In this document: in pieces, positions 1-8,802 of the stretch
How the letters are laid out: each line of letters begins with the position of its first letter
Position numbering within the stretch: the first letter of the stretch is position 1
Source: Polaribacter sp. SA4-10
Lineage (GTDB): Bacteria; Bacteroidota; Bacteroidia; Flavobacteriales; Flavobacteriaceae
NCBI GenBank assembly: GCA_949519155.1
Contig: CATIQU010000035.1
Span: forward strand, 186,001-250,000
Reading direction: 5' to 3'
Length of the DNA stretch: 64,000 nt
The notes under the pieces: generated by a model
The model's input: the letters and a program-made list of their open reading frames with translations, nothing else
What the model was told of the DNA's origin: nothing
The model's database searches: none
Made by a program: the position numbers and the translations under genes

Positions 1-191
1 TTTAAATCTGGATCTGGTGGTGTATCTGTTAAGTTACCATCATGATCTACATATGCAAACTGGATACCAGTAGTTCCATTTTCTTCTCTGTCCGCTTTTC
101 TTGCGTCCATTTTCTTTTGCTTATCCTGACGTTTTTTTAAACGTTTCTTTTCTTTTTCACTTTTACTAAATGTCTGTTGCGATTTTGCCAT
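1..191 (-). CDS. Cold-shock domain protein, N-terminal part (runs off left edge)
   Basis: Sixty-three codons are visible, starting from ATG at 191. The N-terminus is highly basic (MAKSQQTFSKSEKEKKRLKK, then more Lys/Arg) and is followed by a short acidic segment ending TDTPPDPDL. This basic extension is what I know from flavobacterial cold-shock proteins that carry a CSD RNA-binding domain after about residue 75. That domain itself lies outside the window, so the call rests on the extension only. A TAnnTTTG promoter motif lies about 107 nt upstream, which would give a long 5' UTR as is common for cold-shock mRNAs. Confidence 0.75.
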   Translation of the reverse strand, partial: MAKSQQTFSKSEKEKKRLKKRQDKQKKMDARKADREENGTTGIQFAYVDHDGNLTDTPPDPDL

Positions 192-494
192 TAACTAAAT
201 AAATATTTTTTAAAAATTATTATATAAGAGATAAAATACCTTACTTAAAATTAAATATCGAACAAATTTAATGGAGTTGTGTATTCTGTCTTAACTGCAA
301 AGATAATATTTTTAACTGATTTATCGAACTACATCACAAAAAAACAATTGAGAACAACTTTTCTGATTTATAAAACTACCTGAAGCAATTGAACTTTCTT
401 ATCCGCAGTAGTTTCTGATAATTAAAATGAAAGTATTAATAGTTCTTCTTTGATTGTTCAGTTATTTTAATAGTTTTACAACAGATTTAAAAAA
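192..494. other. Intergenic region between divergent genes
   Basis: About 300 nt of AT-rich sequence separate the cold-shock gene (minus) from the haloperoxidase-like gene (plus). It holds the minus-strand promoter motif at 298-305. I see no RNA gene, no convincing hairpin and no repeat. A plus-strand near-match to the -7 motif lies just before the plus gene (TAGTTTTA near 470) but is too weak to list. Confidence 0.5.
298..305 (-). promoter_or_regulatory. Bacteroidota-type -7 promoter motif (cold-shock gene)
   Basis: On the minus strand this reads TATCTTTG, an exact match to the TAnnTTTG -7 element of Bacteroidota primary sigma factors. It lies about 107 nt before the cold-shock start codon. 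No clear TTG -33 element was seen. Confidence 0.55.
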
Positions 495-2687
495 ATGATT
501 AAAAAGTACCTTTTTATATTTTTCTTCTTAATCATCGCGATTATTCCAACAACACTAAATGGCCAGCATTCTATTGCTAGGGAATGGAATGAACAATTAT
601 TAGAAGCAATAAGAAAAGATTTTGCCCGTCCTACAGTACATGCTAGAAACCTGTTTCATTCCTCTGCGTTAATGTATGATGCCTGGGCGATTTTTAACAA
701 TGCAGCACAACCTGTTTTTTTAGGGACTACTTTTGGTGATTATTTCACAGACTACGCTCCTATTGCAATTCCGATTAATAAAAAAGAAGCCAGCAAAGAA
801 ATAATGAGTTACGCTGTTTTTAGACTGTTAATTCATCGGTTTGAAAATTCTCCAAATGCGTTGGAAACATTGGCTTCCTTAGAAGAATTTTTCACCTCTT
901 TGGGATATGATAAAAGTAATACCTCTTTGGATTATAGTAACGGTTCTTATGCAGCACTTGGAAATTATATGGCAAGTAAAATGATCGATTTTGGTTTGCA
1001 AGATGGCGCGAATGAAGATAATGCCTATGAAAATCAGTTTTACGAAACTATCAACAATCCCTTAGCGTTGGAACTGTATGAAAACAATGATGAAATTGAC
1101 CCAAACAGATGGCAACCCTTGGCTTTTGACGTGTTTATCGATCAATCTGGAAACCCTTTTCCTTTAAATACACCCGCTTTTTTAAGTCCAGAATGGGGAG
1201 AAGTAACCCCTTTTTCGTTACAAAATACAGATTTAGAAATTCTAGACAATGGTTTTGATTCGTATGTATATAATAATCCCGAAGCCCCCGTATATATACA
1301 AAACTCTAATGAAAACGGCATTGAAGACCCTTATAAATGGCATTTTTCATTGGTAATTTCTTGGTCTGCACAATTAGACCCAACCGATGATGTACTCATT
1401 AACATCTCTCCAAATACGATTGGGAATGTTGCTTTGAGTGATTTTCCAGCAACCTTTAATGAATACAAGAACTTTTATAATTTTGAAAATGGAGGCGACA
1501 TTGGCGAAGGACATCAAGAAAACCCTACTACCAGCGAAGCTTATGAGGACAATTTTGTAAAAAGAGCTGATTATGCGAGAGTTCTAGCAGAGTTTTGGGC
1601 AGATGGCCCCGACTCCGAGACCCCTCCAGGACACTGGTTTACGATTTTAAATTACGTAAGTGACCATCCACTTTCCAAAAAAACTTTTGGAAATTCTTCC
1701 AGAGAACTTCATACACTAGAATGGGATGTGAAAAGTTATTTAACCCTAAGTGGTGCTATGCATGATGTTGCTATTAATATCTGGGGTATTAAAGGTTATT
1801 ACGACTATATACGCCCTATTTCTGCAATTAGATACATGGCATCTAAAGGACAAAGTACAAATATGAGCTTGCCAAATTACGATCCACATGGATTGCCTTT
1901 AATTGAAAATTTAATAGCAGTAATTGCCGAAGGAGATGCTTTAGCAGGCAGTAACAATCAACATCTTGGAAAAATAAAAATAAAATCATGGAAAGGGCCC
2001 GATTTTATAAACGACCCAGATATGGACGTTGCTGGAGTCGATTGGATTCGAGGCACCCATTGGTGGCCCTACCAACGTCCCTCTTTTGTCACACCTCCCT
2101 TTGCAGGATATCTTTCTGGCCATTCAGCATTTTCAAGGGCTGCTTCTGAAGTATTAACCTTAATTACAAATGATGCTTTTTTTCCAGGTGGGATGGGTGT
2201 TTTTGATGTTACTCAAAATGATTTCTTAGTGTTCGAACAAGGTCCTACGGAAAATTTTTCGTTGCAATGGGCTACCTATAGAGATGCATCAGATCAAACG
2301 AGCTTATCTCGAATATGGGGTGGAATTCACCCACCAATAGACGATATAAAAGGGCGAATTATAGGAGATAAAATTGGAAAAGAAGCCTTTGACTTTGCCA
2401 ATACTTTTTTTAGTACCAGCTTAGATGTTCAAAATGAAATTAATACAGTTGACATAACAGTTTCTCCAAATCCTGTATTAGAAAATCTGACTATAACGAC
2501 TACACTCGATAATTTAACACGCTTAGATATCTATAATGTATTGGGTGTTAAAGTATTCTCTGAAGAGATTGATAACACCCACTCTGTAGACCTTTCCAAC
2601 TTAAAAGCAGGCGTTTATTTTGTCAAAATAAATTCGAGCAACGAGAACATCCATTTTATGAAAAAAATCATAAAATTAAACCAGTAA
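495..2687 (+). CDS. Secreted vanadium haloperoxidase/PAP2-like protein with T9SS sorting domain
   Basis: 730 residues with an N-terminal signal peptide (MIKKYLFIFFFLIIAIIP). The C-terminal half carries the PAP2/vanadium-haloperoxidase signature: Arg528 in QRP, His543 in SGHSAF, and Arg606 with His612 in RIWGGIH, the spacing expected for the vanadate or phosphate pocket. The lysine normally seven residues before the first Arg is not there (Thr instead). Residues from about 652 form a type IX secretion C-terminal domain (VSPNPVLENL ... LKAGVYFVKI), so the protein should be exported by T9SS and attached to or released from the cell surface. Substrate is unknown: halide oxidation and phosphatase activity are both possible. 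It stands alone, divergent from the cold-shock gene. Confidence 0.85.
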   Translation: MIKKYLFIFFFLIIAIIPTTLNGQHSIAREWNEQLLEAIRKDFARPTVHARNLFHSSALMYDAWAIFNNAAQPVFLGTTFGDYFTDYAPIAIPINKKEASKEIMSYAVFRLLIHRFENSPNALETLASLEEFFTSLGYDKSNTSLDYSNGSYAALGNYMASKMIDFGLQDGANEDNAYENQFYETINNPLALELYENNDEIDPNRWQPLAFDVFIDQSGNPFPLNTPAFLSPEWGEVTPFSLQNTDLEILDNGFDSYVYNNPEAPVYIQNSNENGIEDPYKWHFSLVISWSAQLDPTDDVLINISPNTIGNVALSDFPATFNEYKNFYNFENGGDIGEGHQENPTTSEAYEDNFVKRADYARVLAEFWADGPDSETPPGHWFTILNYVSDHPLSKKTFGNSSRELHTLEWDVKSYLTLSGAMHDVAINIWGIKGYYDYIRPISAIRYMASKGQSTNMSLPNYDPHGLPLIENLIAVIAEGDALAGSNNQHLGKIKIKSWKGPDFINDPDMDVAGVDWIRGTHWWPYQRPSFVTPPFAGYLSGHSAFSRAASEVLTLITNDAFFPGGMGVFDVTQNDFLVFEQGPTENFSLQWATYRDASDQTSLSRIWGGIHPPIDDIKGRIIGDKIGKEAFDFANTFFSTSLDVQNEINTVDITVSPNPVLENLTITTTLDNLTRLDIYNVLGVKVFSEEIDNTHSVDLSNLKAGVYFVKINSSNENIHFMKKIIKLNQ

Positions 2688-2721
2688 CAAAAAAAACAAT
2701 AGCAACATTTAAATCAGTGTT

Positions 2722-2922
2722 TTAATCGCTCTCTTCTAGAGAGAAAAAAGCACTTATTGGAATTTTAAATATTGCAGCTAATTTTAATGCTAAAACCGTA
2801 GACGGAACATACCGATTCTTTTCAATTGAATTAATTGTTTGACGTGAAACCCCAATTTTTTTTGCCAAATCTTCCTGTGTCAAATCTAAAATTGCACGTT
2901 GTACTTTTAAAGTATTTTTCAT
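2722..2922 (-). CDS. Small XRE-family HTH regulator
   Basis: 66 residues, essentially one helix-turn-helix domain: DLTQEDLAKKIGVSRQTINS is the recognition unit, followed by the usual PSTVLALKLAAIFKIP stretch. This matches the YozG/Cro-C1 type of mini-regulator. The start ATG overlaps the stop of the upstream membrane gene by four bases (ATGA), so the two are co-translated. Such pairs usually have the HTH protein controlling its own operon; that role is inferred. Confidence 0.88.
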   Translation of the reverse strand: MKNTLKVQRAILDLTQEDLAKKIGVSRQTINSIEKNRYVPSTVLALKLAAIFKIPISAFFSLEESD

Positions 2923-3320
2923 ACGTTTAGTGCTGTTTTTTTTAGTTTCCAGAAGTATAACAACTGTACAATTAACATAAAAAATAAAACCTGAAAGTAA
3001 CTAAAGCTTTTGATGACATCATCTTGATTCAATACATAGGCAACAACAAAATTTACAATCGGTTGCACCAACGCATACACAATTGACAAAATAAATGCCA
3101 ATCGATAGGATTGTGATCGTAAACTATCAATATATTCATCTTCAATTTTTTCTTTAGACACAGAGATCAACAGGAGGCCTATTAATAATACTCCATGTAA
3201 AAATGATTTCAACCAAACTGGATTGTCAATGTATTTGATTGCAATCATGAAAACAAAACTTCCAAGAGCAACTATAAGACCTATCTTTTTATACTGACTT
3301 TGGAGTTGGAATTTATTCAT
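2919..3320 (-). CDS. Small four-helix membrane protein paired with HTH regulator
   Basis: 133 residues with four predicted membrane segments (about 12-28, 37-54, 70-92 and 105-122) and short charged loops; no catalytic motif is visible. It is the first gene of a two-gene unit with the HTH regulator, with a four-base ATGA overlap. Membrane proteins of this size beside YozG-like regulators are common in Bacteroidota and Firmicutes, but their function is not known to me. Confidence 0.75.
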   Translation of the reverse strand: MNKFQLQSQYKKIGLIVALGSFVFMIAIKYIDNPVWLKSFLHGVLLIGLLLISVSKEKIEDEYIDSLRSQSYRLAFILSIVYALVQPIVNFVVAYVLNQDDVIKSFSYFQVLFFMLIVQLLYFWKLKKTALNV

Positions 3321-3486
3321 TTTTTCGAGTTGAATTCTTTCTCTTTCACAAATTGTGGACTTTTCATAGATTTTTTTTTACAATTAGATTAATTAACTTT
3401 ACATAATGACAAATATAATTTACATTTTATGGTTACACAACTTTTTTTACTACATTTATATCATCAATCTATAAAACTAAAATAGT

Positions 3487-3915
3487 ATGTCAGAATTTAA
3501 AAAACCAAACGTTGGCTTTTGGGTCATCAGTATAATTGCATTTGTATGGAACCTTATGGGCGTCTTAAATTATATCGCTCAGGCATACATGACTGAGGAT
3601 ATGAAGGTACTATTACCACAAGGTCAAAGAGAATATATAGAAAATGTACCTGCTTGGGCAACGGCTGCCTTTGCCATTGCTGTGTTTGCAGGACTTATTG
3701 GTTGTTTATCTTTATTGTTTCGTAAGAAAACGGCAAAAATCGCACTACTCATTTCATTATTAGGTGTTATCGTACAAATGTCACATGGATTTATAAGTGG
3801 TATTGAAAACGCATATGGACCTGGTGGAATTGCAATGCCAATAATGATCATTGGACTTTCTATCTTTTTAGTTTGGTATTCTCGATTTGTAGACACCAAA
3901 GGGTGGCTATCTTAA
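3487..3915 (+). CDS. Hypothetical four-helix membrane protein
   Basis: 142 residues with hydrophobic segments at about 11-31, 57-78, 86-105 and 115-132, and short polar loops. No family motif is recognised. It is a monocistronic plus-strand gene between the HTH pair and the MaoC gene, ending just before a strong hairpin terminator. The start is the first ATG in a good coding context, preceded by an A-rich stretch typical of flavobacterial translation starts. A reverse-strand frame of similar length inside it has no family features and was discounted. Confidence 0.7.
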   Translation: MSEFKKPNVGFWVISIIAFVWNLMGVLNYIAQAYMTEDMKVLLPQGQREYIENVPAWATAAFAIAVFAGLIGCLSLLFRKKTAKIALLISLLGVIVQMSHGFISGIENAYGPGGIAMPIMIIGLSIFLVWYSRFVDTKGWLS

Positions 3916-3936
3916 TATAAAGGAAATCAATAAAGT

Positions 3937-3965
3937 AAAAAAAGCTGCCATTGGTAGCTTTTTTT
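3937..3965. terminator. Bidirectional intrinsic terminator
   Basis: A 13-bp stem (one G-T pair) with arms 3937-3949 and 3953-3965 and a 3-nt loop. A-runs and T-runs flank it, so it can end the plus membrane gene and the convergent minus MaoC gene. The T-run overlaps the MaoC stop codon. Confidence 0.8.
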
Positions 3966-4431
3966 ATTCAAATAATGCAGCAATAAACTCTGCCACACAT
4001 GCTGGTTTTTCTTGCCCCTTGATTTCAATGGTACAACTAAAAGTTACTTTAACGCCGTTATCGCCTAGGTTATCTATTTCTTTAACAGAAGTCAACATTC
4101 TTAACTCACTATTTACAGGTACAGGGTTTGGAAAACGAACTTTGTTCATTCCATAGTTTAAACCCATTTTTATACTCTCAATTTTAAATGCACTTTCGAG
4201 CATCTTAGAAATCATAGCTACAGACATAAAACCATGCGCTACAGTGCTCTTAAATGGACTTTCCTTTGCCGCTCTTTCTACATCAATATGAATCCATTGT
4301 TTGTCTAAAGTTGCATTTGCAAAGTTATTGATCATTTGCTGGGTAATCGTATACCATTCGCCCGATGGCAGTGGTTTTCCTAAAGAGGTTCTAAAGGCAT
4401 CAATATTTTTAAAAATTTGAGTTTCCATCAT
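3964..4431 (-). CDS. MaoC-like (R)-specific enoyl-CoA hydratase
   Basis: 155 residues of hot-dog fold. The hydratase-2 signature is clear: FANATLDKQWIHID carries the catalytic Asp and His five residues apart, followed by HGFMSVAMIS. The family hydrates trans-2-enoyl-CoA to (R)-3-hydroxyacyl-CoA; the NodN/MaoC subgroup often acts in fatty-acid or acyl-chain metabolism. The true substrate cannot be read from sequence. Its start lies 1 nt after the stop of the upstream TRIC-like gene, suggesting co-transcription with that gene and the helicase. Confidence 0.9.
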   Translation of the reverse strand: MMETQIFKNIDAFRTSLGKPLPSGEWYTITQQMINNFANATLDKQWIHIDVERAAKESPFKSTVAHGFMSVAMISKMLESAFKIESIKMGLNYGMNKVRFPNPVPVNSELRMLTSVKEIDNLGDNGVKVTFSCTIEIKGQEKPACVAEFIAALFE

Positions 4432-4432
4432 G

Positions 4433-5056
4433 TTATTTTTTACTGAATAAATCGTCTTTTATTTTTGGCAATTCTAAATGAAATTTTACAGCAATAAATC
4501 GTATAATAATCACAGAAAACAAAGTTAATAAAAATTGCGTAATTTCAGAAACATGAAAATAATTGTTAGTCCAAAAGACCAACCCCCCAACCAAACAAGC
4601 TGAAGCATATATCTCCTTTTGAAAAATAAGAGGCACTCTACCCGTTAAAAGATCTCTTAAAACACCGCCAAAAACAGCAGAAACCATTCCCATAATAATT
4701 GCCACAAAGGGGTGTAAATTATAGCTAAATCCTTTTTGAACCCCTAATAGCGTAAAAACACCAATTCCAATAGTATCAAATAAAAAAAGGGTTTTACTTA
4801 AGGGTGCAATTTTACTTTTAAACAAAATCGTAAAAACGACCGCGATTAAAATCGTCCAGAGGTAGTTTAAATCTCCAATCCAATTAATTGGGTGAGCGTT
4901 TATCAAAACATCTCGCAACATTCCACCGCCAACAGCAGTTACAAAAGCAATAATAAGCACTCCGAATAGATCAAACTTTTTATCAGAAGCAAACAAGGCA
5001 CCACTTATGGCAAATGCAAAAGTTCCGATAATGTCTAAAATATAAATTAAGCTCAT
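4433..5056 (-). CDS. TRIC/UPF0126-family cation channel protein
   Basis: 207 residues with about seven hydrophobic segments arranged as two repeats. Each repeat has the family's glycine-rich signature: AVGGGMLRDVL in the first and VFGGVLRDLL in the second. This is the UPF0126 (YicG) family, structurally a trimeric intracellular-cation-type channel in the inner membrane. It sits 2 nt after the DEAD-box helicase stop and 1 nt before the MaoC gene, so it is probably the middle gene of a three-gene operon. Confidence 0.92.
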   Translation of the reverse strand: MSLIYILDIIGTFAFAISGALFASDKKFDLFGVLIIAFVTAVGGGMLRDVLINAHPINWIGDLNYLWTILIAVVFTILFKSKIAPLSKTLFLFDTIGIGVFTLLGVQKGFSYNLHPFVAIIMGMVSAVFGGVLRDLLTGRVPLIFQKEIYASACLVGGLVFWTNNYFHVSEITQFLLTLFSVIIIRFIAVKFHLELPKIKDDLFSKK

Positions 5057-5058
5057 TA

Positions 5059-6177
5059 CTATTTTTCTACTTCCTTAAATTTTATTTTGAGTTCTTTTTG
5101 AATTTCATGAATTCGTTCCAATTCACTTGGTAATATAAAAGCAATAGAATTCCCTGTTTTACCAGCTCTGGCAGTTCTTCCACTTCTGTGCGTATAATAT
5201 TCTAATTGTTCTGGCAATTGGTGATGAATGATAAATTCTAAACCTCTTACATCAATACCTCTTGCAGAAACATCCGTGGAAACTAAATATTGTAAGCTCT
5301 CATTTTTAAAAGCTCTCATTGCTTTTTCACGATCTCTTTGCTGCATATCCCCCTCCAAAGCACCTACAGAAAAGCCTTCCTCTTTTAATTGATGGCATAA
5401 ACTCTGAACACCTAATTTGGTTCTGCAAAAAATAATTCCTCTTTCAGTTCCTCGTTTCTCGATATAAGAAATAATATCGTTGGTTTTTTGTTTGATCGTA
5501 GTTTTAATAAACTGATGCTTGATGTTTTCATTGACCAAAGCATTTTTATTCACCTCTATTCTTGGAGCATTCGCATCCATATAGGTTTTAATAATACGTT
5601 GAATTTCGTCTGGCATAGTAGCAGAAAATAACCAAGTATTTCTTTCTCCTGTTGTAAACTTTAAAATTCGATTTAAATCCTGTTTAAAACCCATAGACAA
5701 CATCTCATCAGCTTCATCCAATACCAAAGTATGAATATTGCTAATATCAATATCTCCACGCTCAATTAAATCAACCAATCGTCCAGGAGTTGCAACCACA
5801 ACATGCGTTGTTCTTTTTAATTTTTTAATCTGAATATCAATTTTTTCTCCACCATAAACGGCTTCTAAAAAAATCTTATCATCACAATACTTCGTATACT
5901 TAAAAAGTTGTTTTTTTATTTGCTGCACTAACTCTCTTGTTGGAGATAATATTAATGCTTGAATTTCATCTTTATTTGCATCAACTTTCTGTAAAATAGG
6001 TAAGCCAAATGCTGCGGTCTTCCCAGTACCTGTCTGAGCCAAACCAACAAAATCTGTTTGTGATTTCAATAAAATTGGAATTGCCTTTTCTTGAATTTCT
6101 GACGGAACTTTAATTCCTAATTCATTCAGTCCTTGAATATAATCTTTACGAATTCCTAATGCGGTAAATGTTGACAT
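5059..6177 (-). CDS. DEAD-box ATP-dependent RNA helicase
   Basis: 372 residues covering both RecA-like domains. Visible motifs: Q motif near 5-35, Walker A AQTGTGKT (47-54), PTRELVQQ, TPGR, DEAD, SAT, then RGIDVRG and HRSGRTAR in domain 2. The protein ends soon after motif VI, so it has only the helicase core and no RNA-binding tail of the DeaD/CsdA kind. The role is probably RNA unwinding in ribosome assembly or mRNA decay (inferred). A consensus -7 box lies about 26 nt upstream, making it the first gene of the operon with the TRIC-like and MaoC genes. Confidence 0.93.
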   Translation of the reverse strand: MSTFTALGIRKDYIQGLNELGIKVPSEIQEKAIPILLKSQTDFVGLAQTGTGKTAAFGLPILQKVDANKDEIQALILSPTRELVQQIKKQLFKYTKYCDDKIFLEAVYGGEKIDIQIKKLKRTTHVVVATPGRLVDLIERGDIDISNIHTLVLDEADEMLSMGFKQDLNRILKFTTGERNTWLFSATMPDEIQRIIKTYMDANAPRIEVNKNALVNENIKHQFIKTTIKQKTNDIISYIEKRGTERGIIFCRTKLGVQSLCHQLKEEGFSVGALEGDMQQRDREKAMRAFKNESLQYLVSTDVSARGIDVRGLEFIIHHQLPEQLEYYTHRSGRTARAGKTGNSIAFILPSELERIHEIQKELKIKFKEVEK

Positions 6178-6202
6178 AATTGCAGTTTCTAATATAGGTG
6201 GG

Positions 6203-6210
6203 CAAAGATA
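6203..6210 (-). promoter_or_regulatory. -7 promoter motif (DEAD-box helicase operon)
   Basis: Minus strand reads TATCTTTG, an exact TAnnTTTG match, in the gap between the thioesterase stop (6214) and the helicase start (6177). Confidence 0.6.
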
Positions 6211-6213
6211 CTT

Positions 6214-6609
6214 TTATTTAAAAGGTTCTAATACTTTTAATACGTTTTCTCTAATTCTGGTAGGCTTATAGGTTTTGGCGTCTAGCATTCCATAAATGGT
6301 TTTTGCTTTCAAAAGTACCTTATCATTTGTAGAAAATTCAAAATGCCGTTCGGACTTAAATCCTTTCGTTTCTCCGATCCATGTTTTAGAAGCGACCAAA
6401 TCGTTTAAAACAGCTTGTCCTACATAGTCAATCTCATGTCTTAAAACTACCCAAATATAATCTGGCAATGGGTAGTTTAAGGTTAAAGCAACCCAATGCT
6501 GATGTGCAATATCATCCATCCATTTCACATAAACAGCATTATTTACATGGTTTAAATCGTCAATATCGGCTACTTTTACAATGCGTTTCAATTGAAAGGT
6601 TTCGCTCAT
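6214..6609 (-). CDS. Acyl-CoA thioesterase, 4HBT/YbgC type
   Basis: 131 residues when started at the ATG at 6609 (MSETFQLKR); an in-frame ATG at 6651 would add 14 residues outside the conserved domain. It is a single hot-dog domain with the signature DIDDLNHVNNAVYVKWM, which places the active-site Asp and the HVNN turn as in 4-hydroxybenzoyl-CoA thioesterases. It should hydrolyse a short or aromatic acyl-CoA; the substrate is unknown. It is monocistronic and divergent from the MATE gene. Confidence 0.87.
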   Translation of the reverse strand: MSETFQLKRIVKVADIDDLNHVNNAVYVKWMDDIAHQHWVALTLNYPLPDYIWVVLRHEIDYVGQAVLNDLVASKTWIGETKGFKSERHFEFSTNDKVLLKAKTIYGMLDAKTYKPTRIRENVLKVLEPFK

Positions 6610-6718
6610 CGGTCTATTTTCAACAAATTTATACAATTTTATTACGTACATAACAATTATTGATGTGCCAATTACAAAATCTAGTTTTTAAAGTAGCATC
6701 TTTGCCCTGAGGAAAATT

Positions 6719-8056
6719 ATGACAAAACTAACAGGAGAACTAGGAACAGAAAAAATAAGTAAATTATTGATAAAACAAGCAGTTCCTGCATCTATAGGAA
6801 TTCTAGTAATGTCTTTAAACATGATTGTTGACACCATTTTTGTGGGACAATGGATTGGGGTTTTGGCCATTGCAGCAATTACGGTAGTATTACCAATTGC
6901 ATTTATGATATCTTCTATTGGGATGGGAATTGGGATTGGAGGAAGTTCCATTATTTCGAGAGCTTTAGGAAATGAAAATCCCAGAAAAGCACTGCTTACC
7001 TTTGGAAATCAATTGAGTCTTACAACCATTTTGGCACTTCTTTTTGTGGTATTGGGTAATATCTTCAGTACAGAAATCTTAACACTTTTTGGTGCAAAAG
7101 GAGCTATTTTGACTCCAGCTCAAGCCTATTTTGATGTCATTATATATGGAGTTCCTTTTTTAACTTTTGCCATGATGGGAAACCCCGTCATTAGAGCAGT
7201 AGGAAAACCAAAGTTCGCCATGTATGCTATGATGGTTCCTGCAGTTGTGAATATTGCATTAGACATCCTCTTTATAAAATACATGCACTTAGGAATGTAT
7301 GGCGCAGGTTTGGCTACCGCAATTGCCTACGCAAGTTGTGGGTTGTTTATTCTGTATTTCTTTATTTCTAATAAAAGTGAATTGAAAATTATCCCTAAAA
7401 ACTTTGGATTGGATTTCTCAATTGTAAATGAAATTATAAAATTAGGAGGAGTTTCTATTGCAAGGCAAGGCACCATCAGTATTTTAATGATTGTACTAAA
7501 CTATTCATTGTATAAATATGGTGGTGAAATTTCGATTTCTATTTTTGGAATTATCAATCGAGTTATGATGTTTGCACTGTTTCCAATCATGGGAATTACC
7601 CAAGGTTTTTTGCCAATTGCTGGTTATAATTATGGCGCAAAAAAATACGGCCGTGTAAAAGAAACCATCCAAAAAGCAATTGTTTATGGGTGTGCCATTG
7701 CTGGCCTTATTTATGTAATGATTTTGCTCTTTGCGAAAGAAATTATCAGTGTTTTTTCAACCGACGCCACTTTGTTGGCTGAAACACCAAGAGCCATGCT
7801 TTTAGTTTTCTTAGCCTGCCCAATCATTGCCATTCAACTCATAGGTTCTGCCTATTTCCAAGCGGCAGGAAAGGCCTTGCCTGCATTATTTTTAACCTTA
7901 TTAAAACAAGGAGTATTTTTAATTCCGTTGGCATATATATTACCTATTTATTGCGGCATCGATGGCGTTTGGTATTCCTTTGCCATTGGTGATGTTTTGG
8001 CAACGATCATTACCTATATCGTTGTTAGAAGAGAAATGAAAAAAAACTTACACTAA
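6719..8056 (+). CDS. MATE-family multidrug/cation antiporter
   Basis: 445 residues with about twelve membrane helices in two six-helix halves. The N-terminal signature (KQAVPASIGILVMSLNMIVD, then FVGQWIGVLAIAA) and the GGSSIISRALG segment are diagnostic of MATE transporters, here the DinF/NorM-like branch. It exports cationic compounds in exchange for Na+ or H+. A near-consensus -7 box (CATCTTTG) lies about 20 nt upstream. The gene is convergent with DUF2461, with 4 nt between stops. Confidence 0.93.
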   Translation: MTKLTGELGTEKISKLLIKQAVPASIGILVMSLNMIVDTIFVGQWIGVLAIAAITVVLPIAFMISSIGMGIGIGGSSIISRALGNENPRKALLTFGNQLSLTTILALLFVVLGNIFSTEILTLFGAKGAILTPAQAYFDVIIYGVPFLTFAMMGNPVIRAVGKPKFAMYAMMVPAVVNIALDILFIKYMHLGMYGAGLATAIAYASCGLFILYFFISNKSELKIIPKNFGLDFSIVNEIIKLGGVSIARQGTISILMIVLNYSLYKYGGEISISIFGIINRVMMFALFPIMGITQGFLPIAGYNYGAKKYGRVKETIQKAIVYGCAIAGLIYVMILLFAKEIISVFSTDATLLAETPRAMLLVFLACPIIAIQLIGSAYFQAAGKALPALFLTLLKQGVFLIPLAYILPIYCGIDGVWYSFAIGDVLATIITYIVVRREMKKNLH

Positions 8057-8060
8057 TTTT

Positions 8061-8735
8061 CTAAAGAATAGATTCACCATTTAAATTGGTTGTTAAAAGA
8101 TCACTAAACAAGTTAAAAAACGGGCGTAATGCCTTGTAACTCTTCGTAACTTCTTCGATGAAATTTTCAGACAGAACTTCTGCATCCGTAAAACTTCGTG
8201 ACGCTATAAAACCTTTTTTACGCAACAAATCAATATCTTTATGTGCTTTATCAAAGCCTCTTGGTGCTGTTTTTAATTCACTAAAACTTTCGAATTTTCC
8301 ACCAAAATACTTCGTGTAATTTTTATCTGTTAAAATTGCTCTAATTTCGGATGCATCCAATTCAATTTCTTTCCGAATCCTTAATAAATCGTCCTTACTT
8401 GGCTCCCAAAAACCACCGGCTAAAAAAGATTCTCCTGGCCGTATTCGTAAAAAATAGCCTCCGCGCAATTCCTTACCCAACCTTGAATATGAATTTGCAA
8501 AATGCGCTTTATATGGAGTCTTATCATGAGAAAAACGCACATCTCTATAAATACGCATCAATTTAGATTTCTCAATTTCATCGTGCAGCTGTAATTGCTC
8601 GTGAATTGCTGCAAAAACTTCTTTTGCATTTTTTTGCGCCATAAGGAACTTTGGTTTGGTTTCTGAAAACCAATCTCGATTGTTGTTTTTTTGTAGATCT
8701 TTTAGATATTGAAAGGTCGATTTTTCGAATTGCAT
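8061..8735 (-). CDS. DUF2461 family protein
   Basis: 224 residues matching the DUF2461 (TIGR02453) family along its whole length: the N-terminal FLKDLQKNNNRDWF-like motif (here YLKDLQKNNNRDWF), the central YRDVRFSHDKTPYKAHF, and GGYFLRIRPGESFLAGGFWEP. The biochemical function of this widespread bacterial and fungal family is unknown. It is monocistronic and divergent from the DUF1853 gene. Confidence 0.92.
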   Translation of the reverse strand: MQFEKSTFQYLKDLQKNNNRDWFSETKPKFLMAQKNAKEVFAAIHEQLQLHDEIEKSKLMRIYRDVRFSHDKTPYKAHFANSYSRLGKELRGGYFLRIRPGESFLAGGFWEPSKDDLLRIRKEIELDASEIRAILTDKNYTKYFGGKFESFSELKTAPRGFDKAHKDIDLLRKKGFIASRSFTDAEVLSENFIEEVTKSYKALRPFFNLFSDLLTTNLNGESIL

Positions 8736-8802
8736 CTTGAGAATTTTTAAAAGTTAAATTTACGAAAAGAAATTGAAAATCGTTTTGTAATTTCGAAGAT
8801 CA

